This document shows, piece after piece, positions 1 through 8,012 of a stretch of 36,164 nucleotides of DNA; the first letter of the stretch is position 1; each line of letters begins with the position of its first letter. Source of the DNA: JAICIG01 sp035532215 (GTDB lineage: Bacteria; Planctomycetota; Planctomycetia; Pirellulales; JAICIG01). The notes below the pieces were generated by a model. The model saw only the letters and a list, made by a program, of their open reading frames with translations, ran no database searches and had not been told where the DNA came from. A program made the position numbers and the translations under genes. The stretch lies in assembly GCA_035532215.1 (NCBI GenBank), contig DATKRK010000434.1:1-36164 (forward strand), read 5' to 3'.

Positions 1-63
1 GTTCGATTGCGATTTGTCGCTCGCGCTTTCGATGGGCGACGCTCTTTGTCCTGCCCCAAAAAA

Positions 64-138
64 CTCACGCGGAGGCGCGGAGCCGCGAACAGGTCCATGA
101 AAAGACTTTCTCTCCGCGGCTCCGCGCCTCCGCGTGAG
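64..138. repeat. Palindromic repeat element, family A copy 1
   Basis: Perfect 24-bp inverted repeat: arms 64-87 (starting CTCACGCGGAGGCGCGG) and 115-138, separated by 27 bases. The same design recurs at 18818-18884, so this is a dispersed family rather than a chance hairpin. It lies just downstream of the HYExAFE gene, whose stop is at 186 on the minus strand, and could also act as a transcript-end hairpin. No open frame is supported in 1-185. Confidence 0.8.
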
Positions 139-185
139 ATCTTCCGAGCGCCAAGTGCGGCCCCCCGCCCGAGCGTCGGCCTGGT

Positions 186-689
186 TCAGAGCAGCCGCTC
201 GAACGGTTGAGCCAGCTCGCGGAATCGCTCCGTTGGCATCGCGACGGTGTCCCAGCGAGGCGAGATTTGCCGCGCGTGATAGGCGTACTGGTCGAGCCGG
301 ATCGCCACGAAACCGTACAGCGTTTGTCGGTGTTCGAACAATGCCTCGCGCGGCAGCGGCGAGCGGTCGCCCAGCACGCGGTAAGCGAATACGAACAGCG
401 CCTCGAATCGCTCGCCGAACAGCCGCTGCCACTGAGCCATGCTGACCAGGTCGTCCTGCGTCGACCAGTTCTTCCAGTACTGTTTTTGGGCGCCGCCGGG
501 AAAATTGCGGCCCTTGACGTCGACCAGCCAGGTGACGCCGCTCGTCGAGGAGACGAGAAAGTCGAGGCTCTTGATCGAAGCGTCGGCCAGCAGGCTCCTC
601 CGGCTTTCGTCGACCGCGACATACGGCGCGTGCCGCAGGCGGAGAAAGGCTTCGAAGGCCGCTTCGTAATGGTTGTCGCGGTTGGCCAT
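186..689 (-). CDS. HYExAFE family protein (possible nuclease-like fold)
   Basis: A 167-residue soluble protein. The motif HYEAAFE at residues 7-13 is the signature that names the HYExAFE family, which I know from planctomycetes; its function is not established. The middle reads LDFLV, about 15 residues, then WLVDVKGR (roughly residues 42-62). This resembles the D...(D/E)xK core of restriction-endonuclease-like folds, but that is inference. There is no signal peptide or membrane segment. The ATG at 689 is preceded by a GAGGGG-like ribosome site at suitable spacing, which supports the start. It is a single gene, separated from hisS by a repeat-bearing spacer. Confidence 0.8.
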   Translation of the reverse strand: MANRDNHYEAAFEAFLRLRHAPYVAVDESRRSLLADASIKSLDFLVSSTSGVTWLVDVKGRNFPGGAQKQYWKNWSTQDDLVSMAQWQRLFGERFEALFVFAYRVLGDRSPLPREALFEHRQTLYGFVAIRLDQYAYHARQISPRWDTVAMPTERFRELAQPFERLL

Positions 690-787
690 CGTCGCCCCTC
701 GACTCTTGCGTTTGATTTACTCGCGATTGATTTATAAGATCCGATGAGCGAATTCAGCGCCGGCGCTGGTCGCCGGCCGTTGCGAAT

Positions 788-904
788 ACGGGTTCCTCTT
801 CTCTGTTACGCGAACATGCCGAAGCGATTGCGCAACGGAGGATGAATTTCGCTCCAAGCGACAAGCGAAATTCTGAATTAACCGAACAGAGAAGAGGAAC
901 CCGT
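788..904. repeat. Nested inverted-repeat element
   Basis: Outer arms 788-807 and 885-904 are a perfect 20-bp inverted repeat. Inside them, 844-853 and 864-873 form a second perfect 10-bp inverted repeat (GAATTTCGCT) around a 10-base loop. The 117-bp unit fills most of the 291-base spacer between the HYExAFE gene and hisS. It has no coding capacity and looks like a MITE- or REP-type element. I saw no second copy in the window and no clear target duplication. Confidence 0.7.
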
Positions 905-980
905 AACGCCCGCGGCACGCACGCCGACTCGACTTCTCGTTCGACGTCCGCTGAACTGCGGCGCCTCTCCCAGCCGGGAG

Positions 981-2369
981 TTAAATTTCAGTCGGGTTGT
1001 CTCGAATTCGCTTGAGCACGGCCGAAATCGCGGCCACGGCCACATCATATTGCGACGCTGCGTTCAACTCAACGCTTCTCGTCTCGCCGTGTACGAGATT
1101 CTTGATCTGGCATTGATCCTTGGCGAACTCGTCTTCGCCAATGATGATCGCCACGGGAAAGCCGCGGCGATCGGCGTATTTCAGTTGGTGTCCGAGCCGC
1201 TTGGGCTCGGGGTAGAACTCCACGCCCAATCCGGCCTCGCGCAAGCGGGCCGCCAAGCGCAGATAATCGTGCAGCCGCTCGGCGACGAAATAGGGGATGA
1301 AAACCTCGGCCGGCGTGGCGACTTTCGGCAACATGCCCAGTTCTTCCATGGCGGCCAGCAGGCGGTCGAGCCCCAGCGAGGCGCCGATGCCAGGCAATTC
1401 TTGATTGGTGTACAGCCCGGCGAGATTGTCGTATCGTCCGCCCGAGCAAACGCTGCCTATCGTCGGCAAGCGGTCGAGAAAGGTTTCGAAGATCGTGCCG
1501 GTGTAGTAATCGAGCCCGCGGGCGATGGATACGTCCAGGCGGATGCGCTCCTCCGATACGCCGGCGGCCGCCACGGCGGCCAGCAGTTCGGCCAGCCGGC
1601 TCACGCCTTCCTGGCCTTTTTCGCTGCCCGCCACGAGCGGTTCCAGCGCGGAGAGCACCTGCGCATTGCCGCCCGAGAGCGCCGCCAACTTAAGCACGTC
1701 GGCGGCTTGCTCGGGCGTGGCGCCGGCAGCGGCTTCCATTTCGGCGGCGACCTTCTCGGGGCCGATCTTGGCCAGCTTGTCGAGCGCCCGCAGCACGGCG
1801 GTCGCTTGCTCGGCCAGCCCGATCCGCTCCAGCAATCCGGCCAGCACCATGCGGTTGTTGACGCGGATCGTGAAGTCGAGGTTCTGGCGAAATTCGAAGC
1901 CGACGGCGCGCATCAGGTCGTGAATCACCAGGGCCGTCTCGATATCGGCGGCCGCTGCGCGGGTGCCGATGGTATCGAAATCGCACTGCATGAACTCGCG
2001 ATAGCGGCCGCGCTGCGTGTTCTCGCCGCGCCACACGGCGGCGATGTGATAGCGCTTGAAGGGAACGCCCAATTCGGCGATGTGCTGCGCCGCGAACCGC
2101 GCGAACGGAACCGTCAGGTCGAACCGCATGCCTACGGCGCGGCCGCCTTGGTCCTCGAACTTGTAGAGCTGCTTGTCGGTCTCCTCGCTGCCTTTGCCGG
2201 TGAGAATCTCCAAGTATTCCAGGGCCGGCGTGTCGATCGGGCTGAAGCCGTAGGAGCGATAGACGCGCCGCGCGGTATCGATCAGCCGCTCGCGCGGGAT
2301 CATGGCCTGGGGCAGGTAGTCGCGAAAGCCGCGGAGGGTGCGAGGTTCGATGCGTTTGACGCCGCTCAC
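981..2369 (-). CDS. hisS: Histidyl-tRNA synthetase
   Basis: Class II aminoacyl-tRNA synthetase that charges tRNA-His in the cytoplasm. The 462 residues are slightly longer than the usual 420-430. Visible: the N-terminal RGFRDYLP element, the FKRYHIAAVWRGE and RYREFMQCDFD stretch of motif 2 (about 104-132), the histidine-specific RGLDYYTG box at 284-291, and the motif 3 sequence GIGASLGLDRL near residue 330. A C-terminal anticodon-binding domain follows. The start is GTG at 2369, with GGAGAG about nine bases upstream. It lies 24 bases downstream of the ykgJ-like gene on the same strand, so the two are probably co-transcribed. Confidence 0.97.
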   Translation of the reverse strand: MSGVKRIEPRTLRGFRDYLPQAMIPRERLIDTARRVYRSYGFSPIDTPALEYLEILTGKGSEETDKQLYKFEDQGGRAVGMRFDLTVPFARFAAQHIAELGVPFKRYHIAAVWRGENTQRGRYREFMQCDFDTIGTRAAAADIETALVIHDLMRAVGFEFRQNLDFTIRVNNRMVLAGLLERIGLAEQATAVLRALDKLAKIGPEKVAAEMEAAAGATPEQAADVLKLAALSGGNAQVLSALEPLVAGSEKGQEGVSRLAELLAAVAAAGVSEERIRLDVSIARGLDYYTGTIFETFLDRLPTIGSVCSGGRYDNLAGLYTNQELPGIGASLGLDRLLAAMEELGMLPKVATPAEVFIPYFVAERLHDYLRLAARLREAGLGVEFYPEPKRLGHQLKYADRRGFPVAIIIGEDEFAKDQCQIKNLVHGETRSVELNAASQYDVAVAAISAVLKRIRDNPTEI

Positions 2370-2393
2370 GGAATCGTTCTCTCCGGCCGCTTG

Positions 2394-2855
2394 CTAATTG
2401 ACGACCGGCAGCAGCGGCGGCCGGCGGCTGCGCAACTCGCCAGATTTCTTGTCGACGAGCACGGCGTCCATGTACTCGGCCACCTGCTCGGGCGTTTCGA
2501 AGTAGCGATCGTAGACGTAATCGTCTTCGAACTCGCAGCCTTCGGTCGAATAATCACGGCAAATCTGCGGCCGCGTCTCGTAAATGCCGCAGCGATTGTC
2601 GGCTTGCAGGTGCTTGCACTGCGTATGCACCAGCAAGTACCAGTCTTCGCCCTCGACGAACACCGTGGCTGCGTCGTGCAGCAAATACCAGCGGATATAG
2701 TCGAAATCCTTGCGGACCGTCGGCGTCTCGATCGGCAGCGCGAAGTACTTGCAGCACTTGGCCGCGCAGTAGTTGCACAAGCATTCGCCGGCGGGCACTT
2801 GCTCGCGGCGGATTTTTACGGGCAGCACGGTCGCCATGGCGAGCCTGTTCTCCAT
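2394..2855 (-). CDS. YkgJ-family cysteine cluster protein
   Basis: A 153-residue protein with the cysteine pattern of the YkgJ/CxxCxxCC family, proposed to bind zinc or iron: Cys25, 27, 30, 34 and 35 near the N-terminus, then a QCKHL Cys and the CGIYETRPQICRDY and EGCEF cysteines. The family's biochemical role is unknown. Start choice is between ATG 2855 and ATG 2837 (residue 7, MATVLP); the metal-binding part is unaffected. The gene directly precedes hisS with a 24-base gap, so it is probably the promoter-proximal gene of that transcript. Confidence 0.9.
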   Translation of the reverse strand: MENRLAMATVLPVKIRREQVPAGECLCNYCAAKCCKYFALPIETPTVRKDFDYIRWYLLHDAATVFVEGEDWYLLVHTQCKHLQADNRCGIYETRPQICRDYSTEGCEFEDDYVYDRYFETPEQVAEYMDAVLVDKKSGELRSRRPPLLPVVN

Positions 2856-2943
2856 CGAATGAGACGCGCGATCCGGCGTCGGGTTCGGCCGATCGGCGCG
2901 CTACTGAGAAAAGGCTAACAAACGCCGAGGGAAAACGCCAGGG

Positions 2944-3984
2944 TCAGCTTTTGGCCGCCAGCTTGGCGTTGGGCCGCACCACGTCGCGGGCCAGGCCCAG
3001 CTTTTCGAGCGTCAGCACAGTCAGGTAGGTGACGTCGAACTCCCACCAGCGATGACCGTGGGCGGCGCTGCGCTGATCGGCGTGGTGGTTGTTGTGCCAG
3101 CCTTCGCCGTTGCTGACCAACGCCACGAACCAGTTGTTGCGGCTGTTTTCGTTGGTGTCGTAATTCTGGTAACCCCAGATATGCGCCAGCGAATTCACGC
3201 TCCAGGTGATGTGCCAGACGAGCACCGTCCGCAACAGCACTCCCCACACTACCAGGCTGAACCCGAACTGCACGCCGCCCATCGCCTGGCCGGTCGTGGC
3301 CCAGCCGATGGCGAAACCGGCCAGATAAAAGATCGTCGCCTGGGCCAGGTTGATCCAAAACCAGAGCAGATTTCGCTCCAGGGCGAAATAGAACGGATCC
3401 TTCAAAATGTCGCGCGCGTAGCGATCGTAGTTCATGATGCTGTTGACTTCGCGATTCTCGACGAAAATCCAGCCCATGTGCCCCCAGAAGAACGTCACCA
3501 ACGGGCTGTGCGGGTCGGGTTGCTCGTCGGAGTATTGATGGTGCATGCGATGAATAGTCACCCAGCGGGCCGGCGTGTCTTGAAGGCAGCAGACGCCCAG
3601 CACGGCGAGCGTGTGTTCCAGCCACAGCGGGCAGGTGAAGCCGCGATGCGTCAGCAAGCGGTGGTAGCAGAGATTGATGCCTAGCGTGCCGAACAGATAC
3701 AGCCCGGCCAACGCCATCGCAACGCCCGTCCAACTGAACAGCCAGGGCCAAAAAGCCAACAGCGCCAGCAGGTGGTAGGCGCCGACGCTGACGGCGTAAG
3801 GCCAAAGAATTCTCTTGGGCGGGACCGTTTCGGGCAGGGGCAGCTTGTTCGTGCCGACTGCGGCGCGGCGCACACGGCGGGTCGCTTTCTCCGGAGCAGG
3901 ACTCGCATCGGCGGTTTCAAGACTCGCCGAATCGGAAGGGACCGTTCGAGCGGAATCCGGAGCGGTTTTGGAATGAACAGCCAT
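2944..3984 (-). CDS. Membrane acyl-lipid/acyl-CoA desaturase (delta-9 type)
   Basis: Integral-membrane di-iron fatty-acid desaturase that introduces a double bond into acyl chains and so adjusts membrane fluidity. It has 346 residues. The three histidine boxes are complete: HRLLTH at 108-113, HRMHH at 145-149 and HNNHH at 297-301. The extra iron ligand of the NSLAH motif is His268. Hydrophobic segments lie near 62-100 and 205-260. The first ~55 residues are Ser/Thr/Pro/Lys-rich and probably a disordered cytoplasmic tail. Divergent from purU; the 5' spacer is 404 bases. Substrate (acyl-CoA, ACP or lipid) cannot be told from sequence. Confidence 0.95.
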   Translation of the reverse strand: MAVHSKTAPDSARTVPSDSASLETADASPAPEKATRRVRRAAVGTNKLPLPETVPPKRILWPYAVSVGAYHLLALLAFWPWLFSWTGVAMALAGLYLFGTLGINLCYHRLLTHRGFTCPLWLEHTLAVLGVCCLQDTPARWVTIHRMHHQYSDEQPDPHSPLVTFFWGHMGWIFVENREVNSIMNYDRYARDILKDPFYFALERNLLWFWINLAQATIFYLAGFAIGWATTGQAMGGVQFGFSLVVWGVLLRTVLVWHITWSVNSLAHIWGYQNYDTNENSRNNWFVALVSNGEGWHNNHHADQRSAAHGHRWWEFDVTYLTVLTLEKLGLARDVVRPNAKLAAKS

Positions 3985-4201
3985 AGGCCCTAGCTTCCTG
4001 ATTTGCCCCGAATTTCCATCTTGACGTTTCAGAGGTTGAAGTCAATCCGATCCGCAGCGGGAATATAGCCAGTATCGAATGCCGGCGATATTGCGAGTTA
4101 TCAAAATCTTCGCTTGCCGAGGCCGATTGCCGCCGATAGGCTTTGGCAAGACTGGCTTTGCGTAAAATGAAACCCGCCGATTTCCCCCAGGAGAACCAAG
4201 G

Positions 4202-4351
4202 ATGGTCGCAGACGGGAAAAAAACGCCGCCCCCCCGGCGGTTTTCCGAGGTCGCCGAGCGTAAGCTACGTTTTGATCGAGCCCATGCGACCCTCGTCAAG
4301 CCCCATCAAAAGCAATCTGGCGATCCGCCCGATTCGCGTTCGCAAAGCTGA
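4202..4351 (+). CDS. Possible 49-residue basic protein upstream of purU
   Basis: Short open frame starting MVADGKKTPPPRRFSEV and ending SRSQS, rich in Lys, Arg and Pro. It is supported mainly by a strong ribosome site, AGGAG at 4189-4193, eight bases before the ATG. It ends 37 bases before the purU start and could be the first gene of the same transcript. I do not recognise the protein. The alternative is that this is purU leader sequence with a fortuitous frame. It is the only coding candidate in the 3985-4388 spacer. Confidence 0.35.
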   Translation: MVADGKKTPPPRRFSEVAERKLRFDRAHATLVKPHQKQSGDPPDSRSQS

Positions 4352-4388
4352 TCGCGCCATGTCGGCCGCCGGTCGAGGAACCTTTGTC

Positions 4389-5252
4389 ATGCAGGTCGTA
4401 ATCACCGCCGTCGGACCCGATAACCGCGGTCTGGCCGATCCGATCGTCCATTACGTGACCGGCGTGGGGGCGAACATCGCCGAGATCCAGATGTACGACC
4501 ACGACGAAGAGCGGCTGTTCGCCATGTTGCTGCGCATCGACCTGGCGGCCGAACTGCTGCCGGCGCTGCGCGAGGCGATGCTCGAAGTCGGGCAGGCGAA
4601 GCAGCTTTCGATTCGCGTCTGGTCGCCCGAGGAGCGCGCGGCTCGCCCGCGGTTGGCGATCTGCACGACGTATCGCCCCGAGCCGCCGCTGGCGCTGCTC
4701 CGCGCGCTGCGCGACGGGCGGATCAAGGCCGACGCGGCGCTGATGTTGGGCAACCGCCCGCACTGCCGCTCGCTGGCCGAACAATTCGGCGTCGAGTGGC
4801 ACGACATCGGCGACGCCGCCGGAATTGCCGACGACGAGCGGTTGATCGAGCTGTGCGACGAGCGACAGGTCGACTTCATCATTCTGGCGCGCTACATGCG
4901 CGTGCTGCCGCCTAGCACTTGCTGGAAGTATGCGGGCGGGCGGATCATCAACCTGCACCACGGCCTGTTGCCCAGCTTTCCGGGGCTGCGGCCCTATCAC
5001 GACGCCTACGCCAGCCACATGCTGACCTACGGCGCCACCTGCCACTTCATCGTGCCCGACCTGGACGCCGGCAACCAGATCATCTTCCAATCCACCTTCA
5101 CGGTTCCGCACGGCATGCCGCTAGACGACGTGATTCGCCTGGGCCGGGAAGACAACGAGCCGCACTGCCTGGTCGAAGGCGTGCGCCGCGTCGTCGATCG
5201 GGAAGTGCAGTTGCACTTTCACCGGGTAATTGCCAGGACGAGTAGGAAATAA
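4389..5252 (+). CDS. purU: Formyltetrahydrofolate deformylase
   Basis: Hydrolyses 10-formyl-tetrahydrofolate to formate and tetrahydrofolate, balancing one-carbon pools and supplying formate. Starting at ATG 4389 the protein has 287 residues, close to the ~280 of E. coli PurU, with GAGGA about nine bases upstream; the open frame continues further 5' but that part has no family character. Residues 1-75 are an ACT regulatory domain (ITAVGPDNRGL). Residues 88-270 are the formyl-transferase fold with the catalytic triad Asn189, His191 (NLHHG) and Asp226 (DLDAG). It converges on the glycosyltransferase gene across a 47-base gap that contains a hairpin. Confidence 0.95.
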   Translation: MQVVITAVGPDNRGLADPIVHYVTGVGANIAEIQMYDHDEERLFAMLLRIDLAAELLPALREAMLEVGQAKQLSIRVWSPEERAARPRLAICTTYRPEPPLALLRALRDGRIKADAALMLGNRPHCRSLAEQFGVEWHDIGDAAGIADDERLIELCDERQVDFIILARYMRVLPPSTCWKYAGGRIINLHHGLLPSFPGLRPYHDAYASHMLTYGATCHFIVPDLDAGNQIIFQSTFTVPHGMPLDDVIRLGREDNEPHCLVEGVRRVVDREVQLHFHRVIARTSRK

Positions 5253-5280
5253 GGCAGGGCGAGCAATCGCTTCCCGCCTT
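5251..5280. terminator. Bidirectional hairpin between purU and the glycosyltransferase
   Basis: AAGGCAGGG near 5251 pairs imperfectly with CCCGCCTT at 5273-5280, with an inner GCGA/TCGC pair. It lies between two convergent stop codons (5252 and 5300), the place for a shared terminator. There is no clear T-run on either side, so this is a moderate call. Confidence 0.4.
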
Positions 5281-5299
5281 ACTCCTGAGCCTCTCCTTT

Positions 5300-6175
5300 T
5301 CACTTCCCGCCGGCATACCGCACGATGCAGTACAATGCCCGGAAGCCGTCGCGCCAGGTGATCTTCTTGCCTTCGGCGTAAGTCCGCCCGCGGTAACTGA
5401 TCGGCCGCTCGTAGATGCGGATGCCGGGCATGGCGGCCAGCTTGGCCGTCAATTCAGGCTCGATGCCAAACCGCTGCTCGCGCAACGTCGGCGCGATGCG
5501 TTGAATCACTTCGCGGCGAAAGGCCTTGTAGCAAGTCTCCATGTCGGTCAGGTTCAAATTGGTCATGCAATTGGAGAGCAAGGTCAGCACCTTATTGCCG
5601 ACCGAGTGCCAGTAGTACAGTACGCGCTGATTGTCGCCGGTAAAGCGGCTGCCGAACACGACGTCGGCCACGTCTTCGACGATCGGCTGGATCAACTTCT
5701 CGAACTCGGCCGGATCGTATTCCAGATCGGCGTCCTGCACGATCACGACGTCTCCGGTGGCATGGCTGAAGCCGGTGCGCAGCGCCGAACCTTTGCCCTG
5801 GTTCACCTCGTGCATGATGATCTTCACCTCGGCGTCGTTCTGCCAGGTTTTGAGCAGTTCGCGCGTGCCGTCGGTGCTGCCGTCGTCGACGATGATGATT
5901 TCAGTGGGCACGCCGGAGCGCCGTACGCGATCGACGACTTCGGCGATGGTTTGTAGCTCGTTGTAGACGGGAATCACGACCGACAGCACGAAGCCCGGCG
6001 GCAAGCGATAAACGCCCAATCGCCGGCAGGCGCTCGCGCCGAGCAGCCGCTCCAAGATTTCGAAGCGCTCGGCCCCGTCGCACTGCGCCAGCGAGTCGGC
6101 CAGGAACTTGAGCATTTCGCGCGAGGCGGCGCCGCTTTCGGCGAAGGAATGATCGGACGACGCGAATTGACTCAT
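5300..6175 (-). CDS. Family 2 glycosyltransferase, dolichyl-phosphate mannosyltransferase-like
   Basis: A GT-A fold glycosyltransferase of 291 residues that probably transfers a sugar from a nucleotide sugar to a lipid-phosphate carrier. Residues 64-74 (SVVIPVYNELQ) open the domain. DDGS at 97-100 and DAD at 148-150 are the metal/nucleotide-binding acidic motifs, followed by GSRF at 175-178. The first ~60 residues are an extra N-terminal segment unlike the catalytic core. There is no C-terminal membrane helix pair, so it is probably peripheral. Acceptor and donor are not deducible. It stands alone, convergent with purU. Confidence 0.92.
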   Translation of the reverse strand: MSQFASSDHSFAESGAASREMLKFLADSLAQCDGAERFEILERLLGASACRRLGVYRLPPGFVLSVVIPVYNELQTIAEVVDRVRRSGVPTEIIIVDDGSTDGTRELLKTWQNDAEVKIIMHEVNQGKGSALRTGFSHATGDVVIVQDADLEYDPAEFEKLIQPIVEDVADVVFGSRFTGDNQRVLYYWHSVGNKVLTLLSNCMTNLNLTDMETCYKAFRREVIQRIAPTLREQRFGIEPELTAKLAAMPGIRIYERPISYRGRTYAEGKKITWRDGFRALYCIVRYAGGK

Positions 6176-6787
6176 GATGGGCTCAACGTCCTGGGGTGAC
6201 TGCGCAAGCTACGGCGGCGCATTTATCGTATGCCTCATCGCGCTCGGCGTGCAAGATCAGCTTGGCGGCGCGGATGCTTGAGTTTTTTTTGCGGCAATTG
6301 ACCGCCAATTCCGCGACTTTGACGCGTGCGCGGATTTATCCTGATGAATCATTCTTGACAATCTCGAATTGCTCAGCACAATACGCAGAAGTGTTGGGCG
6401 GCAGAAACTTCACCGTTCTCCGCGGTTCAAGCGGCGGATCGATAATTCGATAAGTTTCGAGAAGCGCATTTTCCTTCGCGGGTTCCGTAAGCCTTCGACC
6501 GGTTGCGAGATGGACCAAGACGCCCTCGCGCCAAGTCGTTCGCTTGCGTTTGAGGTTTGCGCCGCCCAACACAAGCTGCGTTCAACGTTCGCTCGGCGAT
6601 GTTTCGCCCGAGCAGGCGAAGAGCCGCGGTACGAGCGAATTGGCTTGGGGGGCGGCGACGTAGGGATCGGATGTCGGCGACCGCGGTCGTGGCACGGGAT
6701 GTCCCCCCCAGCTTTTTCGCTCGCTCGATCTGCGGATGACGTCTCACTTCACAGCACGTCTCTTCCTAGTGCGACGGGCGCTACGCC
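6176..6787. other. 612-base spacer with no firm gene
   Basis: Lies between the divergent glycosyltransferase and folK genes, so it should hold promoters for both. It contains patches of lower GC (around 6280-6370). The only weak coding candidate is the minus frame 6336-6572, described separately. I see no RNA gene, no long palindrome and no convincing promoter. Confidence 0.5.
6336..6572 (-). CDS. Doubtful 78-residue hypothetical protein
   Basis: Open frame starting at GTG 6572 and reading LGGANLKRKRTTWREG near its start and YCAEQFEIVKNDSSG at its end. The composition is protein-like (mixed charged and hydrophobic residues, no long Arg or Ala runs), unlike the other frames in this spacer. 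However, third-position GC is only moderate and I see no ribosome site. Not recognised. It may be a decayed gene fragment. Confidence 0.25.
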   Translation of the reverse strand: MLGGANLKRKRTTWREGVLVHLATGRRLTEPAKENALLETYRIIDPPLEPRRTVKFLPPNTSAYCAEQFEIVKNDSSG

Positions 6788-7831
6788 ATGCCTCGTTGTC
6801 TGATCGCTCTTGGCGCCAATCTTGGCGATCGCGCCGCCACGTTGTCGCAAGCCTTGGACCGACTCGCTGCCACCGAAGGCGTCGCGGTATTGGCTCGCAG
6901 CCGTTGGCTTGAAATGGCGCCGATCGGCGGTCCTGGCGGGCAGCCGCCGTTTCTCAACGGCGCGGCGATCGTCGAAACGACGCTCGATCCCGAAAGCTTC
7001 CGCCGCCGGCTCGAAGAAATCGAGACCGAACTCGGGCGCCGTCGGCTGGTGCGATGGGATGCTCGCGCCATCGATCTCGACTTGTTGCTCTACGGCGAAG
7101 AGATCATCGACGCGCCGCAGCTCGTCGTGCCGCACCCCCGCATGGCGGTTCGCCGCTTCGTGCTCGAACCCGCCGCCGAGATTGCCGGCGACTGGATCCA
7201 CCCGACGATCGGGTGGACGATCGAGCAACTTTGGCGGCATCTGCTCGTGGCCGTGCCGTATTTGGCGATCGCCGGGGCGCCGTGTGTCGGGAAACGCCAA
7301 CTGGCGAAAGAACTTACGAGCCAGACAGCCGCCCGGCTGATCGCCGAGGCGCCGCCCGACAATCTCGCAGTCTTGGACGCCGCCGCCAGCGATTCGTCTG
7401 GTCCTGCCGTCGCGAGAGAGATAGAATTCCTCGTCCGTCGCCAGGAATTGCTGGCCCGCCAAACGTGGGGCTCGCCCGATGTTTGGGCGGTCAGCGACTT
7501 TTGGTTCGATCAAACTTTGGCGTGGGCGGCTGTGGACCTCGATTCGGCGGGTCAGGCTGCCGTCCGCGAAGCTTGGAAGCGGGCCCAAGGTACGATCGTT
7601 CCGCCCAAGCTGCTCGTCGTGTTGCAGGCCAGTGCAGGGGCGGCTGGCTGCGACTCGCAAAGCGAAGCGGGCGGCGCGGTGCGAGAAAGCTCGGCCGAAC
7701 GGCAAAGACTGAGCGAGGAATTGGATCGCCTGGCCCGGCGCCCAGGCATCGGACCGGTGCTTTGGCTATCGGCCGCTGACTGGGAGACGACCGTTCGCGA
7801 GGCGGCCGCGGCCATGGCCGCCATGCAGTAG
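6788..7831 (+). CDS. folK: HPPK (FolK) fused to a deoxynucleoside-kinase-like domain
   Basis: 347 residues, about twice the length of a normal FolK. Residues 1-150 are 6-hydroxymethyl-dihydropterin pyrophosphokinase (folate synthesis): LGANLGDR at 8-15 and RWDARAIDLDLLL at 89-101, with the metal-binding Asp95/Asp97 pair and the VPHPRM element at 114-119. Residues 155-347 resemble the P-loop deoxynucleoside kinase family: GAPCVGKR at 163-170, a middle helix with RRQELLA, then VSDFWFDQTLAWA at 235-247. The P-loop has Arg170 where Ser/Thr normally follows the lysine, so the kinase half may be weak or inactive. The stop codon is abutted by a MITE-like element. panC follows on the same strand. Confidence 0.9.
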   Translation: MPRCLIALGANLGDRAATLSQALDRLAATEGVAVLARSRWLEMAPIGGPGGQPPFLNGAAIVETTLDPESFRRRLEEIETELGRRRLVRWDARAIDLDLLLYGEEIIDAPQLVVPHPRMAVRRFVLEPAAEIAGDWIHPTIGWTIEQLWRHLLVAVPYLAIAGAPCVGKRQLAKELTSQTAARLIAEAPPDNLAVLDAAASDSSGPAVAREIEFLVRRQELLARQTWGSPDVWAVSDFWFDQTLAWAAVDLDSAGQAAVREAWKRAQGTIVPPKLLVVLQASAGAAGCDSQSEAGGAVRESSAERQRLSEELDRLARRPGIGPVLWLSAADWETTVREAAAAMAAMQ

Positions 7832-7980
7832 TGCTCTGTCAGCCGCTGATTGATGTATGTTCAAGTGATGGGTGGCTGGGTCTGAGCCCAGGCGAAGCCC
7901 CAGTTCGCTGGGGCATCGCCTAGGCTCTGCCGCCAGCCACCCTGGCCGCTAGCATTCGTCAAATCGTGGCTGACAGAACA
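7832..7980. mobile_element. MITE-like element with terminal inverted repeats and 6-bp target duplication
   Basis: A 149-bp non-coding unit. Left end TGCTCTGTCAGCC (7832-7844) and right end GGCTGACAGAACA (7968-7980) are inverted repeats with one mismatch. It is flanked by the direct repeat CAGTAG at 7826-7831 and 7981-7986, a likely target-site duplication; the left copy is the last codon and stop of folK. The interior is also palindromic, with GCCCCAG/CTGGGGC around a TTCG loop at 7897-7914. Partial copies lie at 26163-26200 (inverted) and 32707-32763 (direct). Confidence 0.8.
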
Positions 7981-8012
7981 CAGTAGCCTCGCACGGACTG
8001 GGAAGCTTTCGA

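Noticed and set aside
1050..2918. Very long open frame antisense to hisS
   Set aside because: GC-rich antisense shadow with His/Gln/Arg-rich composition; hisS on the other strand has all class II motifs.
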